Positions 1 through 6,140 of a DNA stretch of 12,187 nucleotides are shown here, piece by piece. A program made the translations under genes and the position numbers. Source of the DNA: Solimonas sp040377605 (GTDB lineage: Bacteria; Pseudomonadota; Gammaproteobacteria; Nevskiales; Nevskiaceae). The DNA lies in assembly GCA_040377605.1 (NCBI GenBank), contig JBEIOK010000077.1, forward strand, positions 1 through 12,187, in the 5' to 3' direction. Under the pieces are notes generated by a model, which made no database searches, was not told where the DNA came from, and saw only the letters and a list, made by a program, of their open reading frames with translations. Positions within the stretch are counted from its first letter, which is position 1; each line of letters begins with the position of its first letter.

Positions 1-828
1 GGCATGCGCGCGGGCGCTGACGCGGAAGCCGTAGCAGACGGTGGGGTCGCACAGGTAGGAGCCGCCGCGCTGCACCTTTTCGCCCGCGCGTCCCGGCGGC
101 CAGGGCTGCTGGCGTTCGCTGTAGGGGCGGTACCAGTCCTGTGTCCATTCCCAGACGTTGCCGGCCATGTCGGTCAGGCCGAAAGGCCCGGTGCCGAAGG
201 CGCCGACCGGCGAGGTGCCGAGATAGCCGTCCTTGCGGGTGTTGACCATCGGAAAGACGCCGGTCCAGACATTGGCGCGGTACTTGCCGTTGTGCTCCAG
301 CTCGGTGCCGAAGGCATGCGCCGGGCCGTTGGCCTTGCCCCCGCGCGCCGCGTATTCATGCTCCACCTCGGAGGGCAGGCGCTTGCCGTAGGCCGCGCAG
401 TAGGCCGTGGCATCGTTCCAAGAAACCTGCGTGACCGGATGGTCGCTCAGCGCTGCAGGCTTGTCCGGCCCCAGCGGATGCTGCCAGGTGGCGCCGGGCT
501 GCAGGCGCCATTGCCCGGTGCCATAGCGCATCACCGCGCCGCTGCCGAGGCGCTCGGCGTCAGTGCGGTAACCACGCTGCTTCACGAATCGCGAGAACTG
601 CGCGACGGTCACCGGGCTGCGGTCCAGTTCGAACGCCGCGACCGGCGTCGTGAAGGCTGGCGTCTCATCCGGGCGCCCGTTGTCGCCGCCGATATGCGCG
701 ATGCCGGCGGGGATGCGCACCATCGTCTCCGCTGCCGCCGGCGTCGCCGCGCTGATCAGCAGCAGCGCGACCAGACCAGCGACGCGCTGCAGCCGCAGCC
801 CTCGTCGTTTGCAACGGCTAGCGGGCAC
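1..828 (-). CDS. Formylglycine-generating enzyme (FGE/SUMF1 family), exported, 3' end cut by window edge
   Basis: This enzyme is predicted to oxidise the active-site cysteine of type I sulfatases to formylglycine, here that of the sulfatase encoded just upstream. The reading frame is open for 276 codons to the window edge. I chose the GTG at 828-826, which overlaps the sulfatase stop by 11 bp. It gives a signal peptide (about residues 1-33: basic start with KRR, hydrophobic LVALLLISA, then TPAAA). FGE-sulfatase domain motifs follow: HPVTQVSWNDATAYC (130-144), GKRLPSEVEHEYAARGG (148-164), GLTDMAGNVWEW (217-228) and RGGSYLCDPTVCYGFRVSAR (254-273). Cys260 and Cys265 have the C-x4-C spacing of the catalytic, copper-binding pair of true FGEs, which argues against an ergothioneine-type or other noncatalytic relative. 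Only about 25 C-terminal residues should be missing. A signal peptide is notable because the well-studied bacterial FGEs (Streptomyces, Mycobacterium) are cytosolic. The KRRGLRL stretch is only loosely Tat-like. Confidence 0.9.
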   Translation of the reverse strand, partial: MPASRCKRRGLRLQRVAGLVALLLISAATPAAAETMVRIPAGIAHIGGDNGRPDETPAFTTPVAAFELDRSPVTVAQFSRFVKQRGYRTDAERLGSGAVMRYGTGQWRLQPGATWQHPLGPDKPAALSDHPVTQVSWNDATAYCAAYGKRLPSEVEHEYAARGGKANGPAHAFGTELEHNGKYRANVWTGVFPMVNTRKDGYLGTSPVGAFGTGPFGLTDMAGNVWEWTQDWYRPYSERQQPWPPGRAGEKVQRGGSYLCDPTVCYGFRVSARAHA

Positions 829-2605
829 GGCGTCGGCGGCGCAGCAGCCAGAACACGCCCAGCACCAGCAGCACGCCGAGCGAGATCAGCAGCCAGCGGA
901 AGTGATGCAGCTGCTTGGCAATCGCGTTGCGCCGCACTTGCTGGTGCGGGTTGAAGTCGTCCGGCAGCGGCAGCACGCCCATGTCCTGCACGTAGCGCTC
1001 GTAGTCCGCGAGCATCGCGGCGTAGCGTTCCGGCTCCTGCTCGCGCAGATCGCGGGTTTCGCCCGGATCGCGCTTGAGGTCATACAGGCGCCACTGCGCA
1101 TCGCTCCACGGCAGCGTGATCTTGGTCAGCTTGTAGTCGCCCTTGTACAGCGCGGCATTGCCGCCCACTTCCATGCCGATCGGCGTGTCCGCGTCGTAGG
1201 TGGTCTCGGCTGTACCCGCCAGCACACCGCGCAGGCTGCGTCCGGTCACCGGTACGGTGCCGGCGGCCGGCTCGGCCGTGAGGCCGGCGAAGTCGAAGAC
1301 GGTAGGCGTGATGTCCGTGACAAAGCTGGTGCTGGCGATGCGCTGCCCGGCGTTGATGCCAGGGCCCGATGCGATCATCGGCACGCGCATGCCGCCTTCG
1401 GACGAATGGAACTTGAACAGGTTGCCGGGCGAGGCGGTGGCGTTGGCCCACTCCGGGCCGATGAACACCATGCTGCCTTTCTCGCCGAGATTCTCCAGGC
1501 GGTGGTCATAGCCGTGCGTGGACATCCAGGTCTTGAAGCCGGTCTGCGCGACCGGGTTGCTGGGCTCCGGGCCGTTGTCGGACGTGATGATGAAGATCGT
1601 GTTGTCGTACTGGCCGCGCTGCTTCAGATACTCGACGAGCCGGCCCACATGCAGGTCCATCGCCTCCAGCATGCCGGCATGCACCGCCATGCTCTTGGCA
1701 TACATTGCCTGCTCGTCGGCGTTGAGATCGCTCCAGTTGCGCAGCTTTTCATGCGCCGGCGCCAGCGGTGCGCCTTCGGGGATCAGCCCCCGCGCCTGCG
1801 CCTTCTGCCAGCGCGCCTCGCGGATGGCTTCCCAGCCCTGGTCATAGACGCCCTGATAGTTGGCCGTGAACTCGCGCGGGGCCTGCAGCGGAATGTGCAG
1901 CGCCTGGAACGCGATATACGCCAGGAACGGCTCGCGGCGGTCCTTGTCGCGCTCCAGATAGTCCACCATCTGGTTGACGAGGAACTCGGAGGAGTAGAAG
2001 TTTTCGGGCAGCGTCGCCGGCTGGCCGTTCTCGAACCAATCGGCCGAGGTGTAGTACGGCATGTAGGGCTTCTGCTCCCAGTTGTCGGCCCCGGAGGCAT
2101 CGAGCACAAAGGACTGATCGAAGCCGTGCGAATCCGGCAGCTGGCCCGGTCCGTGGCCGAGGTGCCACTTGCCGGTCATGTAGTTGCGATAGCCCAGCGA
2201 CTTCAGCCGCGTCGCCACCGTCTGCACCCCCGGTTCCAGATGCATCGAGTAGCCCGGCCGGCCGCGCTGCTCGGCGGGCAGTGTTTCCGGGATCGTCGCC
2301 ACGCCGGTGCGATGGTTGTCGATGCCGGTCAGCAGCATCGCGCGCGACGGCGAGCACAGCGGCGAGGTGTGATAGTTGGTGAACAGCGCGCCCTGCGAGG
2401 CCAGCGCATCGATGTGCGGCGTGCGCGCCTCGCCGCCGTAGATGCCCAGATCGCTGAAGCCGGCATCATCGATCAGCAGCAACACGAAGTTCGGGCGGCC
2501 CTCATCGGCCACGGCCTCTGCCGCCTGGGCGCTGGCCTGCATCGGCGCCAGCACCGACAGGCCCAGCGACAGCAGCGCCGGCCATGAAATACGCATCGGG
2601 GTCAT
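818..2605 (-). CDS. Cysteine-type arylsulfatase, secreted and C-terminally membrane-anchored
   Basis: Predicted type I sulfatase hydrolysing a sulfate ester outside the cytoplasm; the substrate cannot be read from the sequence. I chose the ATG at 2605, with GGGAG about 7 nt upstream, giving 595 residues. Residues 1-29 form a signal peptide (WPALLSLGLSVLAPMQASA). Metal ligands include Asp46-Asp47 (LLIDDAGFSDLG) and Asp343-Asn344 (SDNGPE). The sulfatase signature CSPSR lies at 84-88, with Cys84 the residue converted to formylglycine and TGIDNHRTG after it. Other active-site motifs are TGKWHLG (144-150) and His237 (FQALHIPL). The motifs GPEWAN (383-388) and SSEGGMRVP (401-409) place it near Pseudomonas AtsA-like arylsulfatases. 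Unusually, residues 571-588 form a transmembrane helix (WLLISLGVLLVLGVFWLL) followed by RRRRRAR, so the catalytic domain should face the periplasm with a cytoplasmic basic tail. The downstream FGE gene overlaps its stop codon, implying translational coupling. Confidence 0.93.
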   Translation of the reverse strand: MTPMRISWPALLSLGLSVLAPMQASAQAAEAVADEGRPNFVLLLIDDAGFSDLGIYGGEARTPHIDALASQGALFTNYHTSPLCSPSRAMLLTGIDNHRTGVATIPETLPAEQRGRPGYSMHLEPGVQTVATRLKSLGYRNYMTGKWHLGHGPGQLPDSHGFDQSFVLDASGADNWEQKPYMPYYTSADWFENGQPATLPENFYSSEFLVNQMVDYLERDKDRREPFLAYIAFQALHIPLQAPREFTANYQGVYDQGWEAIREARWQKAQARGLIPEGAPLAPAHEKLRNWSDLNADEQAMYAKSMAVHAGMLEAMDLHVGRLVEYLKQRGQYDNTIFIITSDNGPEPSNPVAQTGFKTWMSTHGYDHRLENLGEKGSMVFIGPEWANATASPGNLFKFHSSEGGMRVPMIASGPGINAGQRIASTSFVTDITPTVFDFAGLTAEPAAGTVPVTGRSLRGVLAGTAETTYDADTPIGMEVGGNAALYKGDYKLTKITLPWSDAQWRLYDLKRDPGETRDLREQEPERYAAMLADYERYVQDMGVLPLPDDFNPHQQVRRNAIAKQLHHFRWLLISLGVLLVLGVFWLLRRRRRAR

Positions 2606-2726
2606 CGGCTCTCTCCCAGCCTGATCGAATGTCGGCCGGATACTAGCAGCGCCCCCCGCGCACGCGCGGCACCTCATCTGGTCCGTTTGTGCCAAAAAAC
2701 AGCACCGCCCACCCCCGGCGCCCACT

Positions 2727-2752
2727 CCCTCTCCCCGCACGCGGGGAGAGGG
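2727..2752. repeat. GC-rich palindrome (REP-like hairpin)
   Basis: A perfect inverted repeat has 12-bp arms CCCTCTCCCCGC and GCGGGGAGAGGG separated by AC. It lies between the decayed TPM gene and the sulfatase, inside further C-rich/G-rich sequence (about 2703-2765). Palindromes built on CCCTCTCCC/GGGAGAGGG are frequent intergenic repeats in GC-rich proteobacteria and give the spurious peptides seen here (for example LSPHAGRG in one plus-strand frame). It could act as an mRNA stabiliser or a terminator-like hairpin for the gene on its right. A T6 run occurs on the minus strand about 30 nt further on, too far for a classic intrinsic terminator. Confidence 0.7.
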
Positions 2753-2800
2753 CCGGGGGGAGGGGCAGCTCAAGCGGCAAGGCAAGCCCAATCCCCGAAC

Positions 2801-3317
2801 TCACCACCCCGAACTCGCACCGCCACCCCCCGAGCGCCCGCCCCCCGAAGACGAAGAAGACGAAGATCCCGAACCGCTCGACGCCGCCGCGCGGCTGGCG
2901 TGATACGCCGCGGTATAGCTGAAGACCCGGGGGCGGTCTCCTGCAGATGACCGTCGCGGATCAACTGCGCACGCTGCCGGGCAATGCCGGCCAGAAACGC
3001 GCGATAGCGCTGCGCAGACGTATAGCGGCACGTGGACAGATGCACGATCAGGACGAGGATCAGCAGCGCGCCGATCACACAGGCCACAAAGCCGGCGAGG
3101 AAGAAAGCCGGCAGCATCACCACGAACACCCCGGGGTTGATCGTCAGAAAGCCCTTCAGCAGCACATATCGGATGCCGTCAGATAGCCGCTCGGGTCAAC
3201 GGCGTTGGGCGTGAACGCGGGGACATCAAAGGCCACCGCCGAGCCCGGCGCCAGCAGCAGAACCGTGAGCGCGACGATCAGACGCCGAAGGGGACGCGTC
3301 GGCCGACGTTCTCCCAT
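2801..3317 (-). pseudogene. Decayed TPM/YgcG-like membrane protein, TPM domain deleted and frame broken
   Basis: Three pieces of one protein lie in order in three frames. The ATG at 3317 opens a signal peptide (LRRLIVALTVLLLAPGSAVA) followed by FDVPAFTPNAVDPSGYLT, which resembles the start of a TPM domain, but this frame stops at 3158-3156. A second frame with no start of its own begins around DGIRYVLLKGF (3179) and encodes a transmembrane segment (VFVVMLPAFFLAGFVACVIG then ALLILVLIVHL) and a basic helix to about 2945. A third frame then encodes VFSYTAAYHASRAAASSG, a Ser run and the ending GGGRSGGGGASSGW before the TGA at 2803-2801. A Gly/Ser-rich tail ending in Trp is typical of YgcG/TPM proteins. 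The roughly 120-residue TPM domain expected between the first two pieces is absent, so a deletion fused signal peptide to membrane anchor. A one-base shift near CCCCCGGG (about 2928-2935) separates the last two pieces. The family name rests on the two ends only. Confidence 0.6.
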
Positions 3318-3403
3318 CGCTGAGTAGCTCGGAGATTAAGAATTAAGACCCGAAAGCGGCCGTTTGCGAGTGTCGCCAATTGGCAGGAAGCTGACACTTA
3401 TCC

Positions 3404-3637
3404 CTAACCACGCACCACCGGCCGACTCTCCCGCGAAGCCCTCAACACCTTGTCCGGCTCACTCTCATCCACGATCTCGATGTAATCCTCAAACACCGCC
3501 CTGATCACCGCCACGAATGGCATCCCCATGATTTGCGGGTCGCGGTAGCTGACGGTATCCCCCGGCTTAAAGGTCGCAGGGTCGAAGTTGAATTCGAAGG
3601 GGCAGGCGTCGCCGCTGGCGGAAGGGTTCGTGTCCAT
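3404..3637 (-). CDS. Small protein of unknown function (77 aa)
   Basis: I do not recognise a named family. The ATG at 3637 gives 77 residues, which I prefer to longer readings because the upstream part (SGPSRHRQLLSRPLNP) overlaps intergenic sequence and the DUF349 3' end in an unnatural composition. The protein is acidic and compact. A Pro/Phe-rich start (ACPFEFNFDPATF) leads into FKPGDTVSYRDPQIMGMPFV, AVIRAVFEDYIEIVDESEPD and a basic end (VLRASRESRPVVRG). The alternating hydrophobic/polar strands with KPGDTV suggest a small beta-barrel (SH3-like) fold; that is inference. No signal peptide or membrane segment is visible, and no good Shine-Dalgarno precedes the start. It lies 52 bp downstream of the DUF349 gene on the same strand and may be co-transcribed. 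Confidence 0.7.
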   Translation of the reverse strand: MDTNPSASGDACPFEFNFDPATFKPGDTVSYRDPQIMGMPFVAVIRAVFEDYIEIVDESEPDKVLRASRESRPVVRG

Positions 3638-3642
3638 GGGAT

Positions 3643-3680
3643 TCAGAGGGCGCGATAGAAGCTGACGATGTCGTGATGGC
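3643..3680 (-). repeat. Short duplicate of the SDR gene 3' end (possible gene remnant)
   Basis: This stretch between the DUF349 gene and the 77-aa gene matches the last 38 bp of the SDR gene (6141-6178) at about 29 of 38 positions. Blocks of 12 bp (CACGACATCGTC) and 9 bp (TTCTATCGC) sit at identical spacing. Read in the matching frame it gives HDIVSFYRAL then TGA, against HDIVEFYRNR then TGA in the SDR gene. Both lie on the minus strand. No further SDR similarity is visible upstream, where the DUF349 coding region begins. Confidence 0.4.
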
Positions 3681-3689
3681 CCACTCGTG

Positions 3690-5042
3690 CTATGGAGCCC
3701 GGTCATGATCCGGCTCGCGACAGCGCAGGAATCTTTGCCATAGCGGCTGATAGGTCGATGCCTCGACAGGGCCGACACGCACCCACTCGATCGCCAGGGT
3801 GTCCAGTTGCGATTCGCCCGCCCTGACGCCCTGGCCCATGCTCTGCACCAGTCGTTGCAACTGATAGTCGCGACGCAGCGGTTGGTCTTCGGGCGGGGTC
3901 GGCCTGTCGGTCAGGATTTCGGCTCGGACGCAGAGCAATCTCAGCGCTGCCTCATTCGCTGCCAGATCTTCTGAGCGTTCGGCGGCGAGGCTCTGCTGAA
4001 GCGCATCGAGACCGCCCTTGGGCCATTGTCGGGCGGCGGCAATGGTGCTTTCCGCCATTGCTTTCAAGGTTTGGAGCTGCGCCGCATCCAGGCCGCTCGC
4101 CACGGCGAGCCGGTAGGCGCGCACCTGGTGGGCGGCTTCGAAAAGATCGCTCCAGCCACGCTCCGCGTCGCGGACCTGCTGGCGTGCAATGGCCGCTTCG
4201 CAGCGCGCCAGGGCTTGATCAAACCGGCTCTGCAGCGCTCGCGCCTCCGCACGCGGAAACTCGCCGATCGCCGCAAAAGCCTGCCTCAGTTCGCCTCGCA
4301 CGCTGGCGCGCTGCAGCAGCTCGGGGCCTTCCAGCAACGCGATGCTCTCAAGCTGCTCGCACAAGGCGATCGCCTGCGTCTTGTTGCGCTCGAGGCCGGC
4401 CGTATGGGTCGCCAGGTCCTGTTCGCGCTTCTGGAACACGGCGTCGCAGTGCTGGCGGAATACCTCCCAGAGGCGCTGATCCGCATCGCGTGGCACCGGA
4501 CCCACGGCCCGCCACTGCTGCTGCAAAGCCTTGGCGGCATCGATGGCTTTGCGAACGTCGTCGCTGGTGAGCAATGGCCGGGCACGCTCGATCAGCGACT
4601 CCTTCTGCTTCACGTTGTTCGCGTACTCGGCATCCAGTCGGCCCCGCAGGCTCGCGGTAAGGGCCTCGAAGCGCTTTTGCTGGGGTCTGGCAGCCTTGTG
4701 GTCGACCGGTGCGCAGCCGCGCCACGCTTGTTTGGTGTCCTGCAGTGTCTTGGCAACGGCTCGCCAATCGGCTCGCTCCCAATCGTGCCCTGCCTCGAAC
4801 GCGGCCAGGCTGGCCAGCAAGGCCTCGCGACGCTGCAGATTCTCCTCGCGGACCAGGGCCTGGGCAGCGAAGTATTCGATGCACGGCTCATACGCCTTCT
4901 TGGCGGCTTCCAGGAAGCGTTGCCCGTCCGATTCGAGCGGCTCGCCGGCGCCCTTGCCCAGGGTGCGCCACGCGTCCTGTAGGCGCTTGATCTCGTCGGC
5001 GAGTGTCTGGGGATCGAGTGTCGCGCCGACGAGCGACTCCAT
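3690..5042 (-). CDS. DUF349 protein, C-terminal portion (split by in-frame amber)
   Basis: This ORF is in the same frame as the upstream one (6059-5055), separated only by TAG plus four sense codons (L-I-E-E). Together they form one 789-codon DUF349 protein, so I read it as the C-terminal part of a disrupted gene. It is almost entirely helical, with repeated units about 70 residues long of the kind LQDAWRTLGKGAGEP, TKQAWRGCAPVDHKAARP and LQQQWRAVGPVPRDADQR, each followed by an arm such as RLWEVFRQHCDAVFQ. The Trp-Arg-x-x-Gly/Ala-Pro-Val pattern is the DUF349 repeat hallmark. Function is unknown; no signal peptide, so cytoplasmic. If translated separately it would start at the ATG at 5042, where GAGGAG abuts the start codon directly, a poor spacing for a ribosome site; reinitiation after the TAG 12 nt upstream is conceivable. 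Confidence 0.85.
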   Translation of the reverse strand: MESLVGATLDPQTLADEIKRLQDAWRTLGKGAGEPLESDGQRFLEAAKKAYEPCIEYFAAQALVREENLQRREALLASLAAFEAGHDWERADWRAVAKTLQDTKQAWRGCAPVDHKAARPQQKRFEALTASLRGRLDAEYANNVKQKESLIERARPLLTSDDVRKAIDAAKALQQQWRAVGPVPRDADQRLWEVFRQHCDAVFQKREQDLATHTAGLERNKTQAIALCEQLESIALLEGPELLQRASVRGELRQAFAAIGEFPRAEARALQSRFDQALARCEAAIARQQVRDAERGWSDLFEAAHQVRAYRLAVASGLDAAQLQTLKAMAESTIAAARQWPKGGLDALQQSLAAERSEDLAANEAALRLLCVRAEILTDRPTPPEDQPLRRDYQLQRLVQSMGQGVRAGESQLDTLAIEWVRVGPVEASTYQPLWQRFLRCREPDHDRAP

Positions 5043-5057
5043 CTCCTCGATGAGCTA
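5043..5057 (-). other. In-frame amber codon interrupting the DUF349 reading frame
   Basis: The minus-strand codons read GCC TAG CTC ATC GAG GAG ATG, with the TAG at 5057-5055. The frame before (ending DWKSFSVAPKRA) and after (LIEEMESLVGATLDP) is identical, and both flanks read as continuous DUF349-family protein. From my memory of the family, the expected residue is Glu (KRAELIEEME), so a single G-to-T change of GAG to TAG explains the break. UAG followed by C is a relatively leaky stop context. A sequencing error is the main alternative. Confidence 0.8.
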
Positions 5058-6059
5058 GGCACGCTTCGGCGCCACTGAAAAACTTTTCCAGTCCTTCAGC
5101 TCATCGAGCTGCCGGTCAAGCTGTTGTAGCTGGCTGGCCAACTTGGCGGGCAGCGGCGAGGCTGCCGCCACCTTCGCCTCGATGGCGCGTCGCACCGCGG
5201 CGGCACGCGCGGTGCCCCCGTCGCTCAGCGCCGCACGTGCCTTTCGGATCAAGACACCGATTTCCTGAACCCCCTGCGGTTCGGGCGGCGGCTCATTCAA
5301 TGGCCCCGCGGGCGGTTCAGAGGGCGCTTCTGCTGCCAGCGCACGCTGTTGTTCGTCGAAAGCCTGCTCCTGCTCGGCCGCTGCCGCCGCGGATGCCAGC
5401 TGCCGTTCCTGACGCAGGCGACGTGCCTCTGCCGCGGCGTTGGCGGCAGCCCGCTCACGGGATGCCTCGGCCTCCACCTCGCGCAAGTGCTCGGAGACGG
5501 TCTGGCGAGAGCGGTCGATCCACTGCTGCACGCGACTGCGCAATTCATCGTCCGCCTGCGCCGCCACCGCTTCCCAGTGGCTCTCGAACTGCTCCAGCCG
5601 CAAGCGGTACAAGGCGTCGTACTCGCGTTGGCTGTGGCGCTCGAGGGCTGCCGACGCCGCATGGATCTCAGCCTGCAACTGCTCAAGCTTTCGGGCCTGT
5701 TCGAGCAGGGCATCGCGCTTGGACGTCAGGATCTTGTAGACACCCTTGTCATTGCCGCCGCGGACCTCGCGGATGAGTTGCCGTAGCAGGTCCAGATCGT
5801 CGATCGCTTGGGCCGCGCGCTGACGGACCCTGGTCGAGCTCCCCGCCACCACCCACCGGGCCACCGCCTGTCCATCGCCGGCATTGATGGCGAGCTGCAG
5901 CGTGGTCTCCTCTGCATCAGCGGCTACCGCGCGATCCGTCGCGCCCGTCTTGGGAAGCGTCTGGCCGGCCGTTTTTTTGGACGGTGCCGATCGAGGTGCA
6001 GCACCCGCAGTCGGTGAAGGCGACGGTGCCTTGCGAAACAAGCGCGATAAGAACGACAT
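5055..6059 (-). CDS. DUF349 protein, N-terminal portion (split by in-frame amber)
   Basis: This is the 334-residue N-terminal part of the DUF349 protein that continues at 5042. The start MSFLSRLFRKAPSPSPTAG is a basic amphipathic segment followed by a low-complexity linker. Residues about 50-110 (LQLAINAGDGQAVARWVVAG, then RQRAAQAIDDLDLLRQLIRE) look like short helical repeats, followed by VRGGNDKGVYKILTSKRDAL. A long charged coiled coil runs from about 115 to 245 (Gln/Glu/Arg/Ala-rich, e.g. LREVEAEASRERAAANAAAE). A Pro-rich hinge (SEPPAGPLNEPPPEPQG) and another helical stretch lead to DWKSFSVAPKRA and the TAG. A fragment of this size lacks most of the DUF349 repeats and is unlikely to do the full job alone. 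It lies 81 bp downstream of the SDR gene on the same strand. Only a weak AGG precedes the start. Confidence 0.85.
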   Translation of the reverse strand: MSFLSRLFRKAPSPSPTAGAAPRSAPSKKTAGQTLPKTGATDRAVAADAEETTLQLAINAGDGQAVARWVVAGSSTRVRQRAAQAIDDLDLLRQLIREVRGGNDKGVYKILTSKRDALLEQARKLEQLQAEIHAASAALERHSQREYDALYRLRLEQFESHWEAVAAQADDELRSRVQQWIDRSRQTVSEHLREVEAEASRERAAANAAAEARRLRQERQLASAAAAAEQEQAFDEQQRALAAEAPSEPPAGPLNEPPPEPQGVQEIGVLIRKARAALSDGGTARAAAVRRAIEAKVAAASPLPAKLASQLQQLDRQLDELKDWKSFSVAPKRA

Positions 6060-6095
6060 GGTGGACCTGCGTAGCGGGCTTCGTGACGGTCGCGG

Positions 6096-6101
6096 ATTCT
6101 A
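6096..6101 (-). promoter_or_regulatory. Possible -10 box upstream of the DUF349 gene
   Basis: TAGAAT on the minus strand matches five of six bases of the sigma-70 -10 consensus and lies about 37 bp before the ATG at 6059, in the 81-bp gap after the SDR gene. No convincing -35 hexamer sits 16-18 bp upstream, so this is only a candidate; the gene could equally be read through from the SDR gene. Confidence 0.25.
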
Positions 6102-6140
6102 CCTGTGTCGCCGGGCCCGCCTCGTCATCGGGGGTTCGGG

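Noticed and set aside
650..2587. Long plus-strand ORF (645 codons) opposite the sulfatase
   Set aside because: Arg/Gln/His/Ala-rich with no domain; it mirrors the sulfatase codons, whose motifs are unmistakable. GC-rich third positions create such antisense frames.
2680..2700. TTGGCAC (minus strand) as a sigma-70 -35 or sigma-54 -24 element for the sulfatase
   Set aside because: No -10 hexamer at the right spacing and no GC at the -12 position, so neither promoter type is supported.
2606..2791. N-terminal extension of the sulfatase by 62 codons
   Set aside because: It would read through the GC palindrome (PSPRPSPRVRGEG) and bury the signal peptide; the ATG at 2605 has a Shine-Dalgarno and gives a proper leader.
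2770..3165. Intact 131-aa membrane protein starting at GTG 3165
   Set aside because: Its C-terminal third is an Arg-rich out-of-frame reading of the Gly/Ser tail, and the signal peptide lies upstream in another frame; better explained as part of the broken TPM-like gene.
3318..3403. Short AT-richer gap between the 77-aa gene and the TPM remnant
   Set aside because: Checked for a hairpin with T-run, promoter pair or small ORF; nothing convincing was found.
3638..3778. N-terminal extension of the 77-aa protein to 124 aa
   Set aside because: The added part overlaps the DUF349 3' end in another frame and has unnatural composition.
4026..4982. Plus-strand ORF of 318 codons opposite the DUF349 repeats
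   Set aside because: Antisense shadow; the minus-strand DUF349 repeats are the real signal.
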